This document shows, in pieces, positions 6,600 through 15,786 of a DNA stretch of 64,000 nucleotides. The notes under the pieces are model-generated. The model was not told where the DNA came from. It saw only the letters and a list, made by a program, of their open reading frames with translations, and made no database searches. How positions within the stretch are numbered: the stretch's first letter is position 1; the number at the start of each line of letters is the position of its first letter. Position numbers and translations under genes: made by a program. The stretch comes from Coprothermobacter platensis DSM 11748 (lineage in GTDB: Bacteria; Coprothermobacterota; Coprothermobacteria; Coprothermobacterales; Coprothermobacteraceae): positions 733,645-797,644 of the forward strand of contig NZ_KB899040.1 of NCBI RefSeq assembly GCF_000378005.1, in the 5' to 3' direction.

Positions 6600-7760
6600 T
6601 TAGAATTGCACAAACTTAGCTGGGTTTGTCGGTTCGCCCTGAATACGAATCTCGAAATGTAAATGAGGGCCCGTTGCCCAGCCTGTAGATCCCTCATATC
6701 CAACTACACTTCCGGCGGATATTGTTTGTCCAGACTTCACGGCGATTCTGGACATATGGGCGTAAACCGTTCCATAACCATCTTGGTGATCGATGATAAC
6801 ACACAACCCATATCCCGTTTTCCATCCTGCCCAAATCACTTTACCTGTTCTACTCGCTTTTATGGGTGTTCCATACTGATTAGCAACGTCTATACCGGTG
6901 TGAAAATCCTTTCCAGACCCCGTAAGAGGATTTATACGCCACCCAAATGGGCTTGTAATAACGCCAGACATTGGTTTAAGAAAGCCTGTTGATTTAGACG
7001 TTGAAGTAACCTTTGTACTTGCGAGCATTCTTTCTATTTCTGCACTTACTTCCGCTTGTTGCTGTGTAATCATGGCTAACTGCGAAGAATACTTCGATTG
7101 TTCCTTCTTAAGTTCTGCGTAGAGTGACTCTCGTTCGTCATATTTGCTTTGAAGACTAGCAAGCTGCGTGTTCAAAGAAGCGATAGTCTGAGCAACTTCG
7201 TCTTTTGCATTAGCCAATTCTTCCCGTTTAGCTTGTAATTGTTTCACATTATCTTCATATGATTCCAATTTGTCGTTTTGACCTGAAAGAACTTTCTGCA
7301 GAGCGTATGTAGCTAATTCGGGGTTAACGGATGAGGTGACTACAAGGACAAGAGCAGAAGGTGCTACTTTCTCCCATTTATACATGGTGACTAAGGTGCT
7401 CTCCATGTTGGATCGTTCCTCTGTTATTGTCTGTTCCAATGTCTTAATCTGGTTATCAAGCGATGCTATTTGGTCTTCCAAAAGGTCTCTGCGTTCAACC
7501 AACGATGACGATTGCTCTTCGATCTTTTCTATTTGATTCTGCAAGTCTACAAGCGTTTGAAATACATCCTGACTCTGGCTTTTCACTTGGCTTAGTTGTT
7601 GTTGCGCTTGCTCTTTTTGCTGTTTAAGCTGTTGGCTCTTCTTTTGAAGGTCACTGTAGGTGGTCGCATCACTCCGCAGAGGAATAAAACATATAGCGCT
7701 AACACTGAGCGCTAAACACAAACAGATTACTTTACGTACCCACTTAGAGTTCCAACTCAC
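6600..7760 (-). CDS. Secreted coiled-coil M23 peptidase, EnvC/CwlO-like partner of FtsEX
   Basis: A signal-like hydrophobic segment (about residues 10-27) is followed by a long glutamine- and lysine-rich coiled coil (about 30-250) and a C-terminal M23 (LytM) domain. Metal-site motifs FHTGIDVAN and GPHLHFEIR are intact, so it may be an active endopeptidase, unlike E. coli EnvC, whose LytM domain is degenerate. GTG start at 7760, with GGAGGTGA 7-8 bases upstream inside the end of ftsX. Its place directly after ftsE-ftsX points to wall cleavage controlled by FtsEX at division or elongation sites. ctpA follows. Confidence 0.92.
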   Translation of the reverse strand: MSWNSKWVRKVICLCLALSVSAICFIPLRSDATTYSDLQKKSQQLKQQKEQAQQQLSQVKSQSQDVFQTLVDLQNQIEKIEEQSSSLVERRDLLEDQIASLDNQIKTLEQTITEERSNMESTLVTMYKWEKVAPSALVLVVTSSVNPELATYALQKVLSGQNDKLESYEDNVKQLQAKREELANAKDEVAQTIASLNTQLASLQSKYDERESLYAELKKEQSKYSSQLAMITQQQAEVSAEIERMLASTKVTSTSKSTGFLKPMSGVITSPFGWRINPLTGSGKDFHTGIDVANQYGTPIKASRTGKVIWAGWKTGYGLCVIIDHQDGYGTVYAHMSRIAVKSGQTISAGSVVGYEGSTGWATGPHLHFEIRIQGEPTNPAKFVQF

Positions 7761-8682
7761 TACTCGTCACCTCCCTGATACTTCGGTGCATTGCAAGATA
7801 AGCACCGCCTATAACAAATATCAAAGCCACTACTGCACTAAGGATTACGTAAGGTTCCCAATTTGAAAGTGGAACAGTCATACCAAACAATAACCCGTTA
7901 ATGACATTAACTAATTTTACAACCAATGGAGCAGCATATAGCCCAAATATTACAGCTGCTATAACACCAACAATGGAAAAAGACAAAATATATATCAAAA
8001 AAGGCATAAGTAAAAACCGTGAACTGGCGCCGAGCAATGAATACAAGGCCAGTGATTCTCTCTGCTTTAGAACCTCTGACTCAACTAAGAGCATGGCCAG
8101 AATAGCTATTACTGCAACCATCACGATAAGTATGGCGAATATTGCCTTGTACAAGCCAGAAATAAAAGATGCCACACTTTCCGCCTGCTCATAAGGAGAC
8201 AGCAAATCCGTAACATAAGTAGCGGTTCTCATATCATCTATGAACGTTTTCATACTATCAAGATTTGTGAAATGTATTTCAAATGAGGGCGGTATTGGGT
8301 TCTCTGATATGTTATCGAAGAGCCAGCTGTACTGGGATAAGGAGGCTTTAAGTTCCGTTAAAGCCTGATCAGAGCTTACAAAAGTGACCTCTGAAACACC
8401 CGGACGTTCAGCAAAAGACATTCTAATAGACTGTATACGTTCCTGAGGTAATGACTTATCGATAAAAACAATCGTTTGGAGCTGGCTCAAGGCGCTACTT
8501 TGTATTTTTTGGAACCACGTAGACGTACTAAAAGCAAATCCTCCAACCAACGTTGCGATAATTATGAGGCATGCAAGCACGACACCTTGACCGATATTAG
8601 CTCTAACGAGCCTCCATGCCCATACGACTTCTCTAAGTATTCGGTTAAGCAAAAGATTTGACTTTTCTGGCATCGAAAACAA
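7744..8682 (-). CDS. ftsX: Cell-division ABC transporter permease FtsX
   Basis: FtsX is the membrane half of the FtsEX complex, which uses ATP not for transport but to switch peptidoglycan hydrolases on. The 312-residue protein has an N-terminal span (about 33-55), a large external domain, and three spans near residues 175-200, 225-255 and 275-300, the usual four-helix plan. The start is either TTG at 8682 (ribosome-binding site AAGG 6 bases upstream) or ATG at 8673. It overlaps ftsE by 38 bases and the M23 peptidase gene by 17 bases, so the three are surely co-expressed. Confidence 0.95.
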   Translation of the reverse strand: MFSMPEKSNLLLNRILREVVWAWRLVRANIGQGVVLACLIIIATLVGGFAFSTSTWFQKIQSSALSQLQTIVFIDKSLPQERIQSIRMSFAERPGVSEVTFVSSDQALTELKASLSQYSWLFDNISENPIPPSFEIHFTNLDSMKTFIDDMRTATYVTDLLSPYEQAESVASFISGLYKAIFAILIVMVAVIAILAMLLVESEVLKQRESLALYSLLGASSRFLLMPFLIYILSFSIVGVIAAVIFGLYAAPLVVKLVNVINGLLFGMTVPLSNWEPYVILSAVVALIFVIGGAYLAMHRSIREVTSSELEL

Positions 8683-9361
8683 TTCTTCCCTTCTCTAGTC
8701 TTATCACTCTGTTTCCCATTTCCGCAACGAGTTCCACGTTGTGGGTCGCAAGTAGTACGGTAGTATTCATATTCTTGGCTAAAGATTGAATGGTGTTTAT
8801 AAGTTCTCTCGCTGTGTTCAGGTCGAGATTTGCCGTTGGTTCATCGGCTATGATAAGCTCGGGTTCATGCAAAATAGCCCTGGCGAAAGCAACTAATTGT
8901 TTCTGGCCACCCGATAGTTCTTCAGGCATAAAATTCTTCTTATCCAAAAGTCCAAGTTTATACAACATCGCTTCAGCCCTACGCTTTACTTCCGGCACAG
9001 GATAATCTCTTACTTCTAAGCTCATAATCACGTTTTCGTAGACAGTTTTGTCATTCAAGAGGTAAGACCCCTGAAAAATGACACCTGTCCTTAAACGCAA
9101 ATTACGTATATCTTTAGAGCCGCCACTGGCATCGAGATGGTGACCCAATATGTCTACATAACCTGAAGTAGGTTTTCTGAGCCCCAGAAGAATATGAAGC
9201 AATGTTGTTTTGCCCGCTCCTGTAGGACCTATTAGGTAAACGAATTCCCCGCGATGAAGTTCAAAACTTACCCTACTAAGTGCTGGCTCATAGCCTTTAC
9301 CGTATATCTTGGTAACTTCTTTTACACTAACAATAGGATCCATTTCAGTCTGACTAATCAT
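8645..9361 (-). CDS. ftsE: Cell-division ATP-binding protein FtsE
   Basis: FtsE is the ATPase of FtsEX, coupling ATP hydrolysis in the cytoplasm to activation of wall hydrolases outside. The 238-residue protein has Walker A GPTGAGKTT (about residues 43-51), a Q-loop with GVIFQGSYLL, the ABC signature LSGGQKQ and Walker B LIIADEPTANLD. The ATG overlaps the prfB stop region by 8 bases. A second in-frame ATG six codons later is possible. The order prfB-ftsE-ftsX resembles the Bacillus arrangement. Confidence 0.95.
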   Translation of the reverse strand: MISQTEMDPIVSVKEVTKIYGKGYEPALSRVSFELHRGEFVYLIGPTGAGKTTLLHILLGLRKPTSGYVDILGHHLDASGGSKDIRNLRLRTGVIFQGSYLLNDKTVYENVIMSLEVRDYPVPEVKRRAEAMLYKLGLLDKKNFMPEELSGGQKQLVAFARAILHEPELIIADEPTANLDLNTARELINTIQSLAKNMNTTVLLATHNVELVAEMGNRVIRLEKGRIVFDARKVKSFA

Positions 9362-10466
9362 CTAATGTCTCCATTTTTACGCCTTGTAAGTACTTTACCA
9401 TAAAATCCAATATGTCTCCATCCATAACATTCTCCACATCCCCACGAGAATAACCTGTTCGGTGGTCCTTTACTAAATTGTAAGGGTGAAAAATGTACGA
9501 TCTGATCTGATTACCCCAAGATGCTGACTTTACGTCTCCTCTTATTTCTTCAAGTGACTTCTTGCGTTCTTCTTCATAATATTGGTGCACACGAGCTTTC
9601 AGTATGCGCATTGCACGTTCTCTATTTTGTAGTTGCGATCGTTCTTCCGTAACAGTAACAGAAATACCTGTGGGTTTGTGCGTAAAACGCACACCTGACT
9701 CAGTCTTATTCTGATGCTGTCCGCCTGCACCACCACTACGGAACGTCTCAACTTCTATATCATCAGGGTCTATTTCCACCTCTGCATCTGCCACATCAGG
9801 CACGACATCCACGAGAGAAAAAGACGTATGACGTCTGTGATCAGCATCAAATGGGGATAACCTGACTAAACGGTGTACACCCTTTTCGGCTCTCAAATAG
9901 CCGTAAGCGTATGGCCCTCTAACAAAGATGGTACTTGACTTAACTCCTGCTTCTTCTCCACGTGAGACATCTACTACTTCTGTAGAGAACCCCATCCGTT
10001 CAGCCCATCTTAGGTACATCCGCATAAGCATTTGCGTCCAATCCATGGCATCTACACCGCCAGCACCAGCATGCAACATTAATATGGCATCGTTCTGATC
10101 ATAAGGTTCCTTGAAAAGGGTAACTAGGCGGAAAGTTTGAATACGTTCATTTAATTCTCTTACAAGCTCCCACGCGTGCTGTTCTAGCTCGTCATCATGT
10201 GTTTCCTGAAGGAGTTCTATAGCCGCATCTAAATCCCTTAGCAAACGCTCAATTTGTTCTACTCTGTCGAGTTCTTCTTCTAATTGCTGTACCTTTCTCC
10301 CCAAGGACACAGCTTTATCAGGATCAGACCAAATATCCGGCTTTTCGTAATCTTTCTTTACATCTCTTAAAGCGGCTTTCTTACTCTCGATATCGATGTT
10401 TGATAGTACTTCTTCAAACTCCGATCGAGCAACATCGCGAGATTGAATGATTTCTTCCAAAGTCAA
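9354..10466 (-). CDS. prfB: Peptide chain release factor 2, no frameshift
   Basis: RF2 ends translation at UGA and UAA. The 370-residue protein has the stop-reading SPF motif (RLSPFDADH), the GGQ catalytic loop (SGGAGGQHQNK) and conserved flanks. In most bacteria prfB needs a +1 frameshift at an in-frame UGA near codon 26. Here the N-terminal segment runs straight into the body in one frame, so that autoregulation is absent. TTG start at 10466, overlapping the secA stop by 4 bases (TTGA), which indicates coupled translation. Confidence 0.96.
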   Translation of the reverse strand: MTLEEIIQSRDVARSEFEEVLSNIDIESKKAALRDVKKDYEKPDIWSDPDKAVSLGRKVQQLEEELDRVEQIERLLRDLDAAIELLQETHDDELEQHAWELVRELNERIQTFRLVTLFKEPYDQNDAILMLHAGAGGVDAMDWTQMLMRMYLRWAERMGFSTEVVDVSRGEEAGVKSSTIFVRGPYAYGYLRAEKGVHRLVRLSPFDADHRRHTSFSLVDVVPDVADAEVEIDPDDIEVETFRSGGAGGQHQNKTESGVRFTHKPTGISVTVTEERSQLQNRERAMRILKARVHQYYEEERKKSLEEIRGDVKSASWGNQIRSYIFHPYNLVKDHRTGYSRGDVENVMDGDILDFMVKYLQGVKMETLDD

Positions 10467-12805
10467 CGACTGCGTCCCTTCCTTTTTGCATCTTTTTGTT
10501 CTCGTGACGTTCGTTCTTGCTGAACAATCCTTAAATTAAGAAAATATGTGAAGAAATCTTTGCGAACATTGCTAAGCATTTCTTCAAACATGGTGGCTGC
10601 TTGATATTGATACTCCACCAGCGGGTCTTTCTGACCCAAAGCTTGCCACCCAATTCCCTGTTGAAGGTATTCCATATTCTGAAGATGGTTTATAAAATTC
10701 CAGTCCATCACTCTTAACATAACTTTTTTATCTACATCGGGATCAACAGCATTCAATTCGTTTTTCTTCTCGTGGTATGCGTTTATCACAGCTTTACTTA
10801 TTGCGTCTTTTACTTCTGTATCACTCATGCCCTCTAAGTTTTCAACATGTATACCGAGAGCAAGCAATTGTTTTTCCGCTTCATCTGCATCCTTACCAAT
10901 ATCTTCTGCAAAATGTTCTGCTAATCGAGTAACCATAGCTTCAATGCTGTCTAATTCAAGTATCTGCCGTCGTTCTTTATAAATATATTCTCTTTGTTGC
11001 CCCAGAACATTATCATAATCAAGTAAATGCTTTCTTATTTCATAGTTATAGCTTTCTACGCGGTGTTGAGCAGTTTCTATGGCTCTCGTGAGTAATGGAT
11101 GTTCTATTCTATCATCCTCTTCAACGTGCAGCTTATCAAAGATGTTCTTTAGCGTGTCTCCACCATATAGTTTAAGAAGTTCATCTTCTAACGATAAATA
11201 GAATTGAGAGCTTCCTGGATCTCCTTGTCTGCCACTTCTACCTCTAAGCTGATCATCTATTCTGCGAGCCTCGTGTCTTTCGCTTCCAATAACATGCAAA
11301 CCACCAAGATCAGCAACTCCTTCACCAAGCACAATATCCACACCACGACCAGCCATATTGGTAGCGACAGTTACAGCATTTTTTTGTCCTGCTTTTGCTA
11401 TGATTTCTGCTTCCTTTTCGTGATATTTCGCATTCAATACCTCATGAACGATGCCCTCTTTCTTAAGCATCTTGGACAATTTTTCAGATTTTTCTACAGA
11501 CCGTGTTCCTACAAGGACAGGTTGTCCCTTCATGTGACGGTTTTTTATGTCTTCAACAATAGCTTTGAATTTACCATCTTCAGTACTATAAATAACATCA
11601 GGCAAATCTTCTCTTATCATAGGTTTATTTGTAGGGACAACTACAACGTCCATGTTATAAATACCGCTAAACTCATTTGCGGCGGTGGCAGCAGTACCTG
11701 TCATACCAGCAATTCTCTTATAAAGCTTAAAAAAGTTCTGGTAAGAAATCAGTGCCAGTACCTGAGATTCTCCTTTAACCTGAACGTTCTCTTTTGCTTC
11801 AATAGCTTGGTGTAGACCATCACTGTAACGCCGGCCGTACATCAATCTACCCGTGAATTCATCGATAATGATAACTTCTCCATCTTTAACGATGTAGTCC
11901 ACTTCCGCTTTATATAGATATTCAGCACGTAACGCCTGAAGCACTTTTCTTAGAAGATCAGCATTCTCAGGTGAATACAAGTTGTCAAGTTTCAAATACC
12001 GTTCTACCTTATGAGCACCTGGCTCCGTTAGTATAACGTTTCGTTCCTTTTCTTCCAACTCGAAATCGTTTCCCGGGACCATCCGTCTTGCCAACTTAGC
12101 CAATTCATAGTATATACGTGTATCTTCTTGCCCAGGTCCACTAATAATTAGTGGAGTACGTGCCTCGTCTATAAGTACAGAATCAGCCTCATCGATGATA
12201 GCGTAATCGAGCCCCTGCTGGACAATATCACCTAAACTTAAGGCCATGTTATCTCGTAGATAATCGAATCCAAACTCGTAGTTCGTGCCATAAACTACAT
12301 CGGCAGCATACGCTTCTCTTTTTTCCTCAGAGCTTTGGTTGGTATATATGTAAGAAGCCCTCAAACCCAAACCCTCGTATATAGGCCTCATCCAATTAGA
12401 ATCGCGCTTCGCTAAGTATTCATTTACTGTGACTACATGCACTTTGTGGCCAGAAACAGCCATAGCATATACAGGCAATGTAGCGACAAGTGTCTTTCCT
12501 TCGCCTGTTTTCATCTCTGCTACTTTGCCCTCGAATAGGACTTTGCCACCAATAAGCTGAACATCAAAATGCCTCATGTTTAGCCTGCGCTTTGCTACCT
12601 CACGAACTACAGCAAACATTTCTGGCAACAGATCATCTAACGGGCGTCCTTTTGCAAGCATATCTTGGAAATAGAATTTGCGTTGCTCTAATTCTTCATC
12701 GCTCAAACGCGATGTTTCTTCTTCAAAAGCATTTACTGCATCGACAAAAGAATAATACTTCTTTAACTTTCTATCCTTGGAAAATGATTGAAACCAGTTA
12801 AGCAT
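10463..12805 (-). CDS. secA: Preprotein translocase ATPase SecA
   Basis: SecA drives preproteins through SecYEG with ATP. The 780-residue protein has Walker A MKTGEGKT (about residues 98-105), DEADSVLIDEARTPL (about 205-220), the preprotein cross-linking domain, and nucleotide-binding domain 2 with AGRGVDIVLGEG and the RSGRQGDPG motif. It is shorter than the 840-900 residues of B. subtilis or E. coli SecA and ends in a basic tail (KRKGRSR) with no C-terminal cysteine-rich zinc region, a form known in several lineages. The ATG overlaps the hpf stop by one base (TAATG). Confidence 0.97.
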   Translation of the reverse strand: MLNWFQSFSKDRKLKKYYSFVDAVNAFEEETSRLSDEELEQRKFYFQDMLAKGRPLDDLLPEMFAVVREVAKRRLNMRHFDVQLIGGKVLFEGKVAEMKTGEGKTLVATLPVYAMAVSGHKVHVVTVNEYLAKRDSNWMRPIYEGLGLRASYIYTNQSSEEKREAYAADVVYGTNYEFGFDYLRDNMALSLGDIVQQGLDYAIIDEADSVLIDEARTPLIISGPGQEDTRIYYELAKLARRMVPGNDFELEEKERNVILTEPGAHKVERYLKLDNLYSPENADLLRKVLQALRAEYLYKAEVDYIVKDGEVIIIDEFTGRLMYGRRYSDGLHQAIEAKENVQVKGESQVLALISYQNFFKLYKRIAGMTGTAATAANEFSGIYNMDVVVVPTNKPMIREDLPDVIYSTEDGKFKAIVEDIKNRHMKGQPVLVGTRSVEKSEKLSKMLKKEGIVHEVLNAKYHEKEAEIIAKAGQKNAVTVATNMAGRGVDIVLGEGVADLGGLHVIGSERHEARRIDDQLRGRSGRQGDPGSSQFYLSLEDELLKLYGGDTLKNIFDKLHVEEDDRIEHPLLTRAIETAQHRVESYNYEIRKHLLDYDNVLGQQREYIYKERRQILELDSIEAMVTRLAEHFAEDIGKDADEAEKQLLALGIHVENLEGMSDTEVKDAISKAVINAYHEKKNELNAVDPDVDKKVMLRVMDWNFINHLQNMEYLQQGIGWQALGQKDPLVEYQYQAATMFEEMLSNVRKDFFTYFLNLRIVQQERTSREQKDAKRKGRSR

Positions 12806-13368
12806 TATTCTGTAAGAACCTCTATAACACCATATCCTTGTTTACGGCGTTTGTAAACAATTTTTGGATTCCCGCTATCAGGGTCCATAAAGACAAAGAA
12901 CGTGTGTCCCAATGATTCCATCTGAAGTACAGCTTCTTCTTCTGTCATAGGTTTCACTGCAAAACGTTTTCTTCTTTCTATGGACGGTTGGCTAAAGTCT
13001 TCAACTTCGTTCTCATATGTTTCTTGGATTACCTTATCCTGTCTCCCCGCTTGACGTGAACCAAACAGTTTCTCTTTAAACCTCTTTATATTTGATTCAA
13101 GTTTATCGGAAACTTTATCGATTGCCGCGTATAAATCCGGATCTTCCATTTCAGCTCTAATTAACTTACCATTCGCATCTAAGGTCACTTCGACATCAAA
13201 AACAGGTTCACGAGATTGCCTTTCTTTTTCAATGACCACCTTTACTTTCAGAATACGATCAAAATATCTATAAACACGCCCTATTTTTTCCTCAACATAC
13301 TGTTTAATAGCAGGTGTAAGCTCAATGTTCTTACCTACCATTTCGATGTTGACGTTTTCTTCCTTCAT
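12805..13368 (-). CDS. hpf: Long-form ribosome hibernation promoting factor
   Basis: HPF binds the 30S decoding region in resting cells; the long form also joins two ribosomes into 100S dimers. The 187-residue protein has an N-terminal S30AE domain (about 1-100), a linker and a C-terminal dimerisation domain (KRFAVKPMTEEEAVLQ, LGHTFFVFMDPDSGNPKIVYKR). The ATG at 13368 is chosen because GGAGGGG (13375-13381) lies just upstream; the frame stays open further but would run into the YitT-type gene. hpf directly before secA is a common Firmicutes arrangement. Confidence 0.95.
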   Translation of the reverse strand: MKEENVNIEMVGKNIELTPAIKQYVEEKIGRVYRYFDRILKVKVVIEKERQSREPVFDVEVTLDANGKLIRAEMEDPDLYAAIDKVSDKLESNIKRFKEKLFGSRQAGRQDKVIQETYENEVEDFSQPSIERRKRFAVKPMTEEEAVLQMESLGHTFFVFMDPDSGNPKIVYKRRKQGYGVIEVLTE

Positions 13369-13390
13369 CTTTATCCCCTCCTTATAGTTT

Positions 13391-14263
13391 TTATACCCAT
13401 GTTGGCGATCTAAAACCTTCACCCACTACGCGGACGCCTTCAACCACAATATAAAAGCTATCAGCATCAACCGTTCTTATTATCTTTTCCATTTCATCTG
13501 TTTCTGACTGCGACACGCACACAACAAGGCCTTTTCTTTCCTTCTTTTGATAACCACCCCAGGTCTGTACGAGAGTAGCACCTCTTCCTAAGTTCTTATC
13601 CACTTCCGACAATATATCTTCATGCTTGTCACTAATTATAAAGAACACACGGTCTCTTATGAAACCTTTTTGGACCATATCCACCGTAGCACTTCCTACA
13701 ATAATGCTGAGAATAGCGAGCAAAGCGACATCTGTACTCCTAAAAACGAGAGCCATTATGGTGACTACGGTTCCGTCAGCCATAAAGATGGACTGCCCGA
13801 TAGAAATACCCGTAAATTTATTGATAATGAATCCCACAATATCGGTCCCACCAGTTGTAGCTCTTCCCTTAAAAACCAATCCAAGCCCTATGCCAGTTAA
13901 TGCACCCCCATATAGGACGCTTAAAAGCAAATCATTGGTAATGGGATTTACATAATACTTGCCAATAATATTTACAAAAAAACTTAGCAAGAAGGTCCCT
14001 ATAAGCGTTCCCGTGCCTATGTGAGAACCAAGTATCATAAAAGCCAAAGCAAAAAGGAATAGGTTCATAATCAACATCCATGTGCCGATACTTAAAAACG
14101 GGAAGAAGTGATTAACAATAAGTGCCAAACCACCCACTCCTCCTGGAGCAAGGTTGTGTGGGAAAAGAAATGCCACCATACCAAAGGCAGTTATCGCGCA
14201 TCCTAAGACAATGAGTATTAGTTCTGAAAAACGAGGTACAGATCTTCTAAACGAGTCTATCAT
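13391..14263 (-). CDS. YitT-family membrane protein
   Basis: The 290-residue protein has five or six hydrophobic segments within about residues 15-195 and a soluble C-terminal DUF2179-like domain (from about 205, with RGATLVQTWGGYQKKERKGLVVCVSQSE). This is the YitT/DUF161 architecture found in many Firmicutes. Its function is not firmly known; a transport or ion-related role is often assumed. It sits 14 bases after the gamma-carbonic-anhydrase-like gene and just before hpf, in the same operon. The family assignment is from motifs and layout. Confidence 0.87.
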   Translation of the reverse strand: MIDSFRRSVPRFSELILIVLGCAITAFGMVAFLFPHNLAPGGVGGLALIVNHFFPFLSIGTWMLIMNLFLFALAFMILGSHIGTGTLIGTFLLSFFVNIIGKYYVNPITNDLLLSVLYGGALTGIGLGLVFKGRATTGGTDIVGFIINKFTGISIGQSIFMADGTVVTIMALVFRSTDVALLAILSIIVGSATVDMVQKGFIRDRVFFIISDKHEDILSEVDKNLGRGATLVQTWGGYQKKERKGLVVCVSQSETDEMEKIIRTVDADSFYIVVEGVRVVGEGFRSPTWV

Positions 14264-14276
14264 ATGCTTCTGTTCC

Positions 14277-14798
14277 TTATTCTGCGTCTACTCTTAATAG
14301 GCGGTATTGTTCTTTAAGACGAATATAATCTAAAGCGTTATCTTTTATACCTGCAATCTCTTCTTCGGACAGGGTCCTTACAATCTTAAAAGGGTTACCT
14401 ACCACTAAGGAACCGGATGGAATTCTCTTCTTTGGTGGAATTAGTGAGCCTGCTGCAACTAAAACATTATCTTCAATTACCGCTCCATCCAAGACGATTG
14501 CGCCCATACCTATGAGTACATTATTGCCAATACTGCAGCCATGCAAAACGGCTCCGTGGCCCACAGTAACGTAATCACCAATTTTTACGGGTAGTTCATC
14601 CGTGACATGAATAATGGCGTTATCTTGGACATTTGTACCCTCTCCGATATAGACAGCGTTGATGTCTCCTCGGATAGAAACAAACGGTAAAATAAAAGCG
14701 TCCTTGCCGATATAAACTTCCCCTGAAACAAATGCCATACTATGCACAAAAGCTGTCTCATCTACAACAGGGATTTTTTCTCCGTATTTGGATAGCAT
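14277..14798 (-). CDS. Gamma-carbonic anhydrase-like hexapeptide-repeat protein
   Basis: The 173-residue protein is a left-handed beta-helix of hexapeptide repeats with the family's conserved RGD (SIRGDINAVYIG) and histidines in NAIIHVTDE and VGHGAVLHGC, which would bind a trimeric-interface metal ion. It belongs to the YrdA/gamma carbonic anhydrase group, whose members may hydrate CO2 or have lost that activity; which applies here cannot be told. It lies 20 bases after tRNA-Ala and is the first protein gene of the operon leading to secA. TAGGAGGG precedes the ATG. Confidence 0.9.
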   Translation of the reverse strand: MLSKYGEKIPVVDETAFVHSMAFVSGEVYIGKDAFILPFVSIRGDINAVYIGEGTNVQDNAIIHVTDELPVKIGDYVTVGHGAVLHGCSIGNNVLIGMGAIVLDGAVIEDNVLVAAGSLIPPKKRIPSGSLVVGNPFKIVRTLSEEEIAGIKDNALDYIRLKEQYRLLRVDAE

Positions 14799-14818
14799 AC
14801 ATATCCCTCCTAACTAAA

Positions 14819-14893
14819 TGGTGGAGACGACGGGACTCGAACCCGTGACCTCTGCCATGCCAAGGCAGCGCGCTCCCACTGCGCCACGTCCCC
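14819..14893 (-). tRNA. tRNA-Ala (anticodon GGC)
   Basis: The 75-base gene has an encoded CCA, acceptor GGGGACG pairing with CGTCTCC (one G-U pair) and anticodon loop TTGGCAT giving GGC, which reads GCC and GCU. It follows a strong promoter and precedes the long secA-ftsEX operon by only 20 bases. Confidence 0.96.
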
Positions 14894-14904
14894 ACGTGTA
14901 ATTT

Positions 14905-14934
14905 ATCTTAACATAAGCCTATCTTACCTGTCAA
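14905..14934 (-). promoter_or_regulatory. Promoter of tRNA-Ala and the secA operon
   Basis: On the minus strand a perfect TTGACA -35 (14929-14934), an 18-base spacer and an extended -10 TGTTAAGAT (-10 at 14905-14910) lie just upstream of tRNA-Ala. The predicted start is a few bases before the mature tRNA. With tight spacing downstream, this promoter may serve everything to ctpA. Confidence 0.75.
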
Positions 14935-14946
14935 GCAAAGCGCTTA

Positions 14947-15741
14947 TTAAAACAATACGTTAATATCAACCACGCTTAGATTATCAGTAGCTCCATCAAG
15001 ATAGTATTTATCCAGAAGTGTCCTCCAAACACGCGGCGGTTCCATGCGGAAACATTCTTCCAGTTCATCGTCCGAAAACACATCATAAAGACCGTCGCTA
15101 AAAATCATAAAACGCTGCCCCAAAAGTGGTCTTATCACTTTTACAACGAGTTGTAAATCTTCTTTGTCAGGTACCCCACCAATACATTGGGTAAGAATGT
15201 TTCTTAAAGGATGTTTTCGCGCTTGTTCCTTTGTTAGTACACCCTTTTCAACCAAATCAGCAACTACAGACTGATCCTTGCTCAACTGTAAGAAGCTATT
15301 ATCGCCTAACGCATAAACGCGGCTATCACCAACATTAAAAACAGCGGACGTCTGTTCGGCAAACCAAACGCCCGCCAACGTTGTTCCCATGCCTTTAACA
15401 TCAGGGTGCGATGAACTGTATTGCATTAGCGAAGAATGGGCAGCTTTTACGCACTTTTCTAAATCCAGAATCGTTTTCCATTCTCTCCAATGGGTAGCCA
15501 AAAATTCTAATACCATGCGGCTTGCGATTTCTCCACCACCAACACCGCCCATGCCGTCGGCAACAGCAAAAATTGCATTTCCTGCGATATAGCTGAATTG
15601 AATAGGTTCATTCATATCTTCGTTGCTTATAACATCGTCATTGATAAGAATAGCGTCTTCATTGTTTTCACGAACCAAACCCTTTGCTGTTAAATACCAC
15701 CCCGTCAAGGAAAAACTTGTATTCTCGCCATTCTCTCCCAT
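14947..15741 (-). CDS. PP2C-type serine/threonine protein phosphatase
   Basis: The 264-residue protein has all PP2C metal-binding motifs: VRENNEDA, ADGMGGVGGGE, GMGTTLAG, VGDSRVYA, FSDGLYD and TDNLSVV. Such phosphatases usually oppose a PASTA or other Hanks-type kinase, but no kinase gene is in this window. It contains no membrane segment, so it is cytoplasmic. I see no ribosome-binding site before the ATG; a TAAAAT lies about 9 bases upstream, so the mRNA could be nearly leaderless. It is transcribed divergently from the metK riboswitch. Confidence 0.93.
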   Translation of the reverse strand: MGENGENTSFSLTGWYLTAKGLVRENNEDAILINDDVISNEDMNEPIQFSYIAGNAIFAVADGMGGVGGGEIASRMVLEFLATHWREWKTILDLEKCVKAAHSSLMQYSSSHPDVKGMGTTLAGVWFAEQTSAVFNVGDSRVYALGDNSFLQLSKDQSVVADLVEKGVLTKEQARKHPLRNILTQCIGGVPDKEDLQLVVKVIRPLLGQRFMIFSDGLYDVFSDDELEECFRMEPPRVWRTLLDKYYLDGATDNLSVVDINVLF

Positions 15742-15786
15742 AGTAACACTATTTTAAATCCTACAATGTAAAAACTGTATTCTACA

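Noticed and set aside
11204-11815. 203-codon plus-strand frame opposite secA
   Set aside because: No ribosome-binding site or recognisable motif, low-complexity composition, and full overlap with a conserved gene.
13369-13422. 18-codon N-terminal extension of hpf
   Set aside because: It overlaps the YitT-type gene and removes the ribosome-binding site; the S30AE domain begins after the inner ATG.
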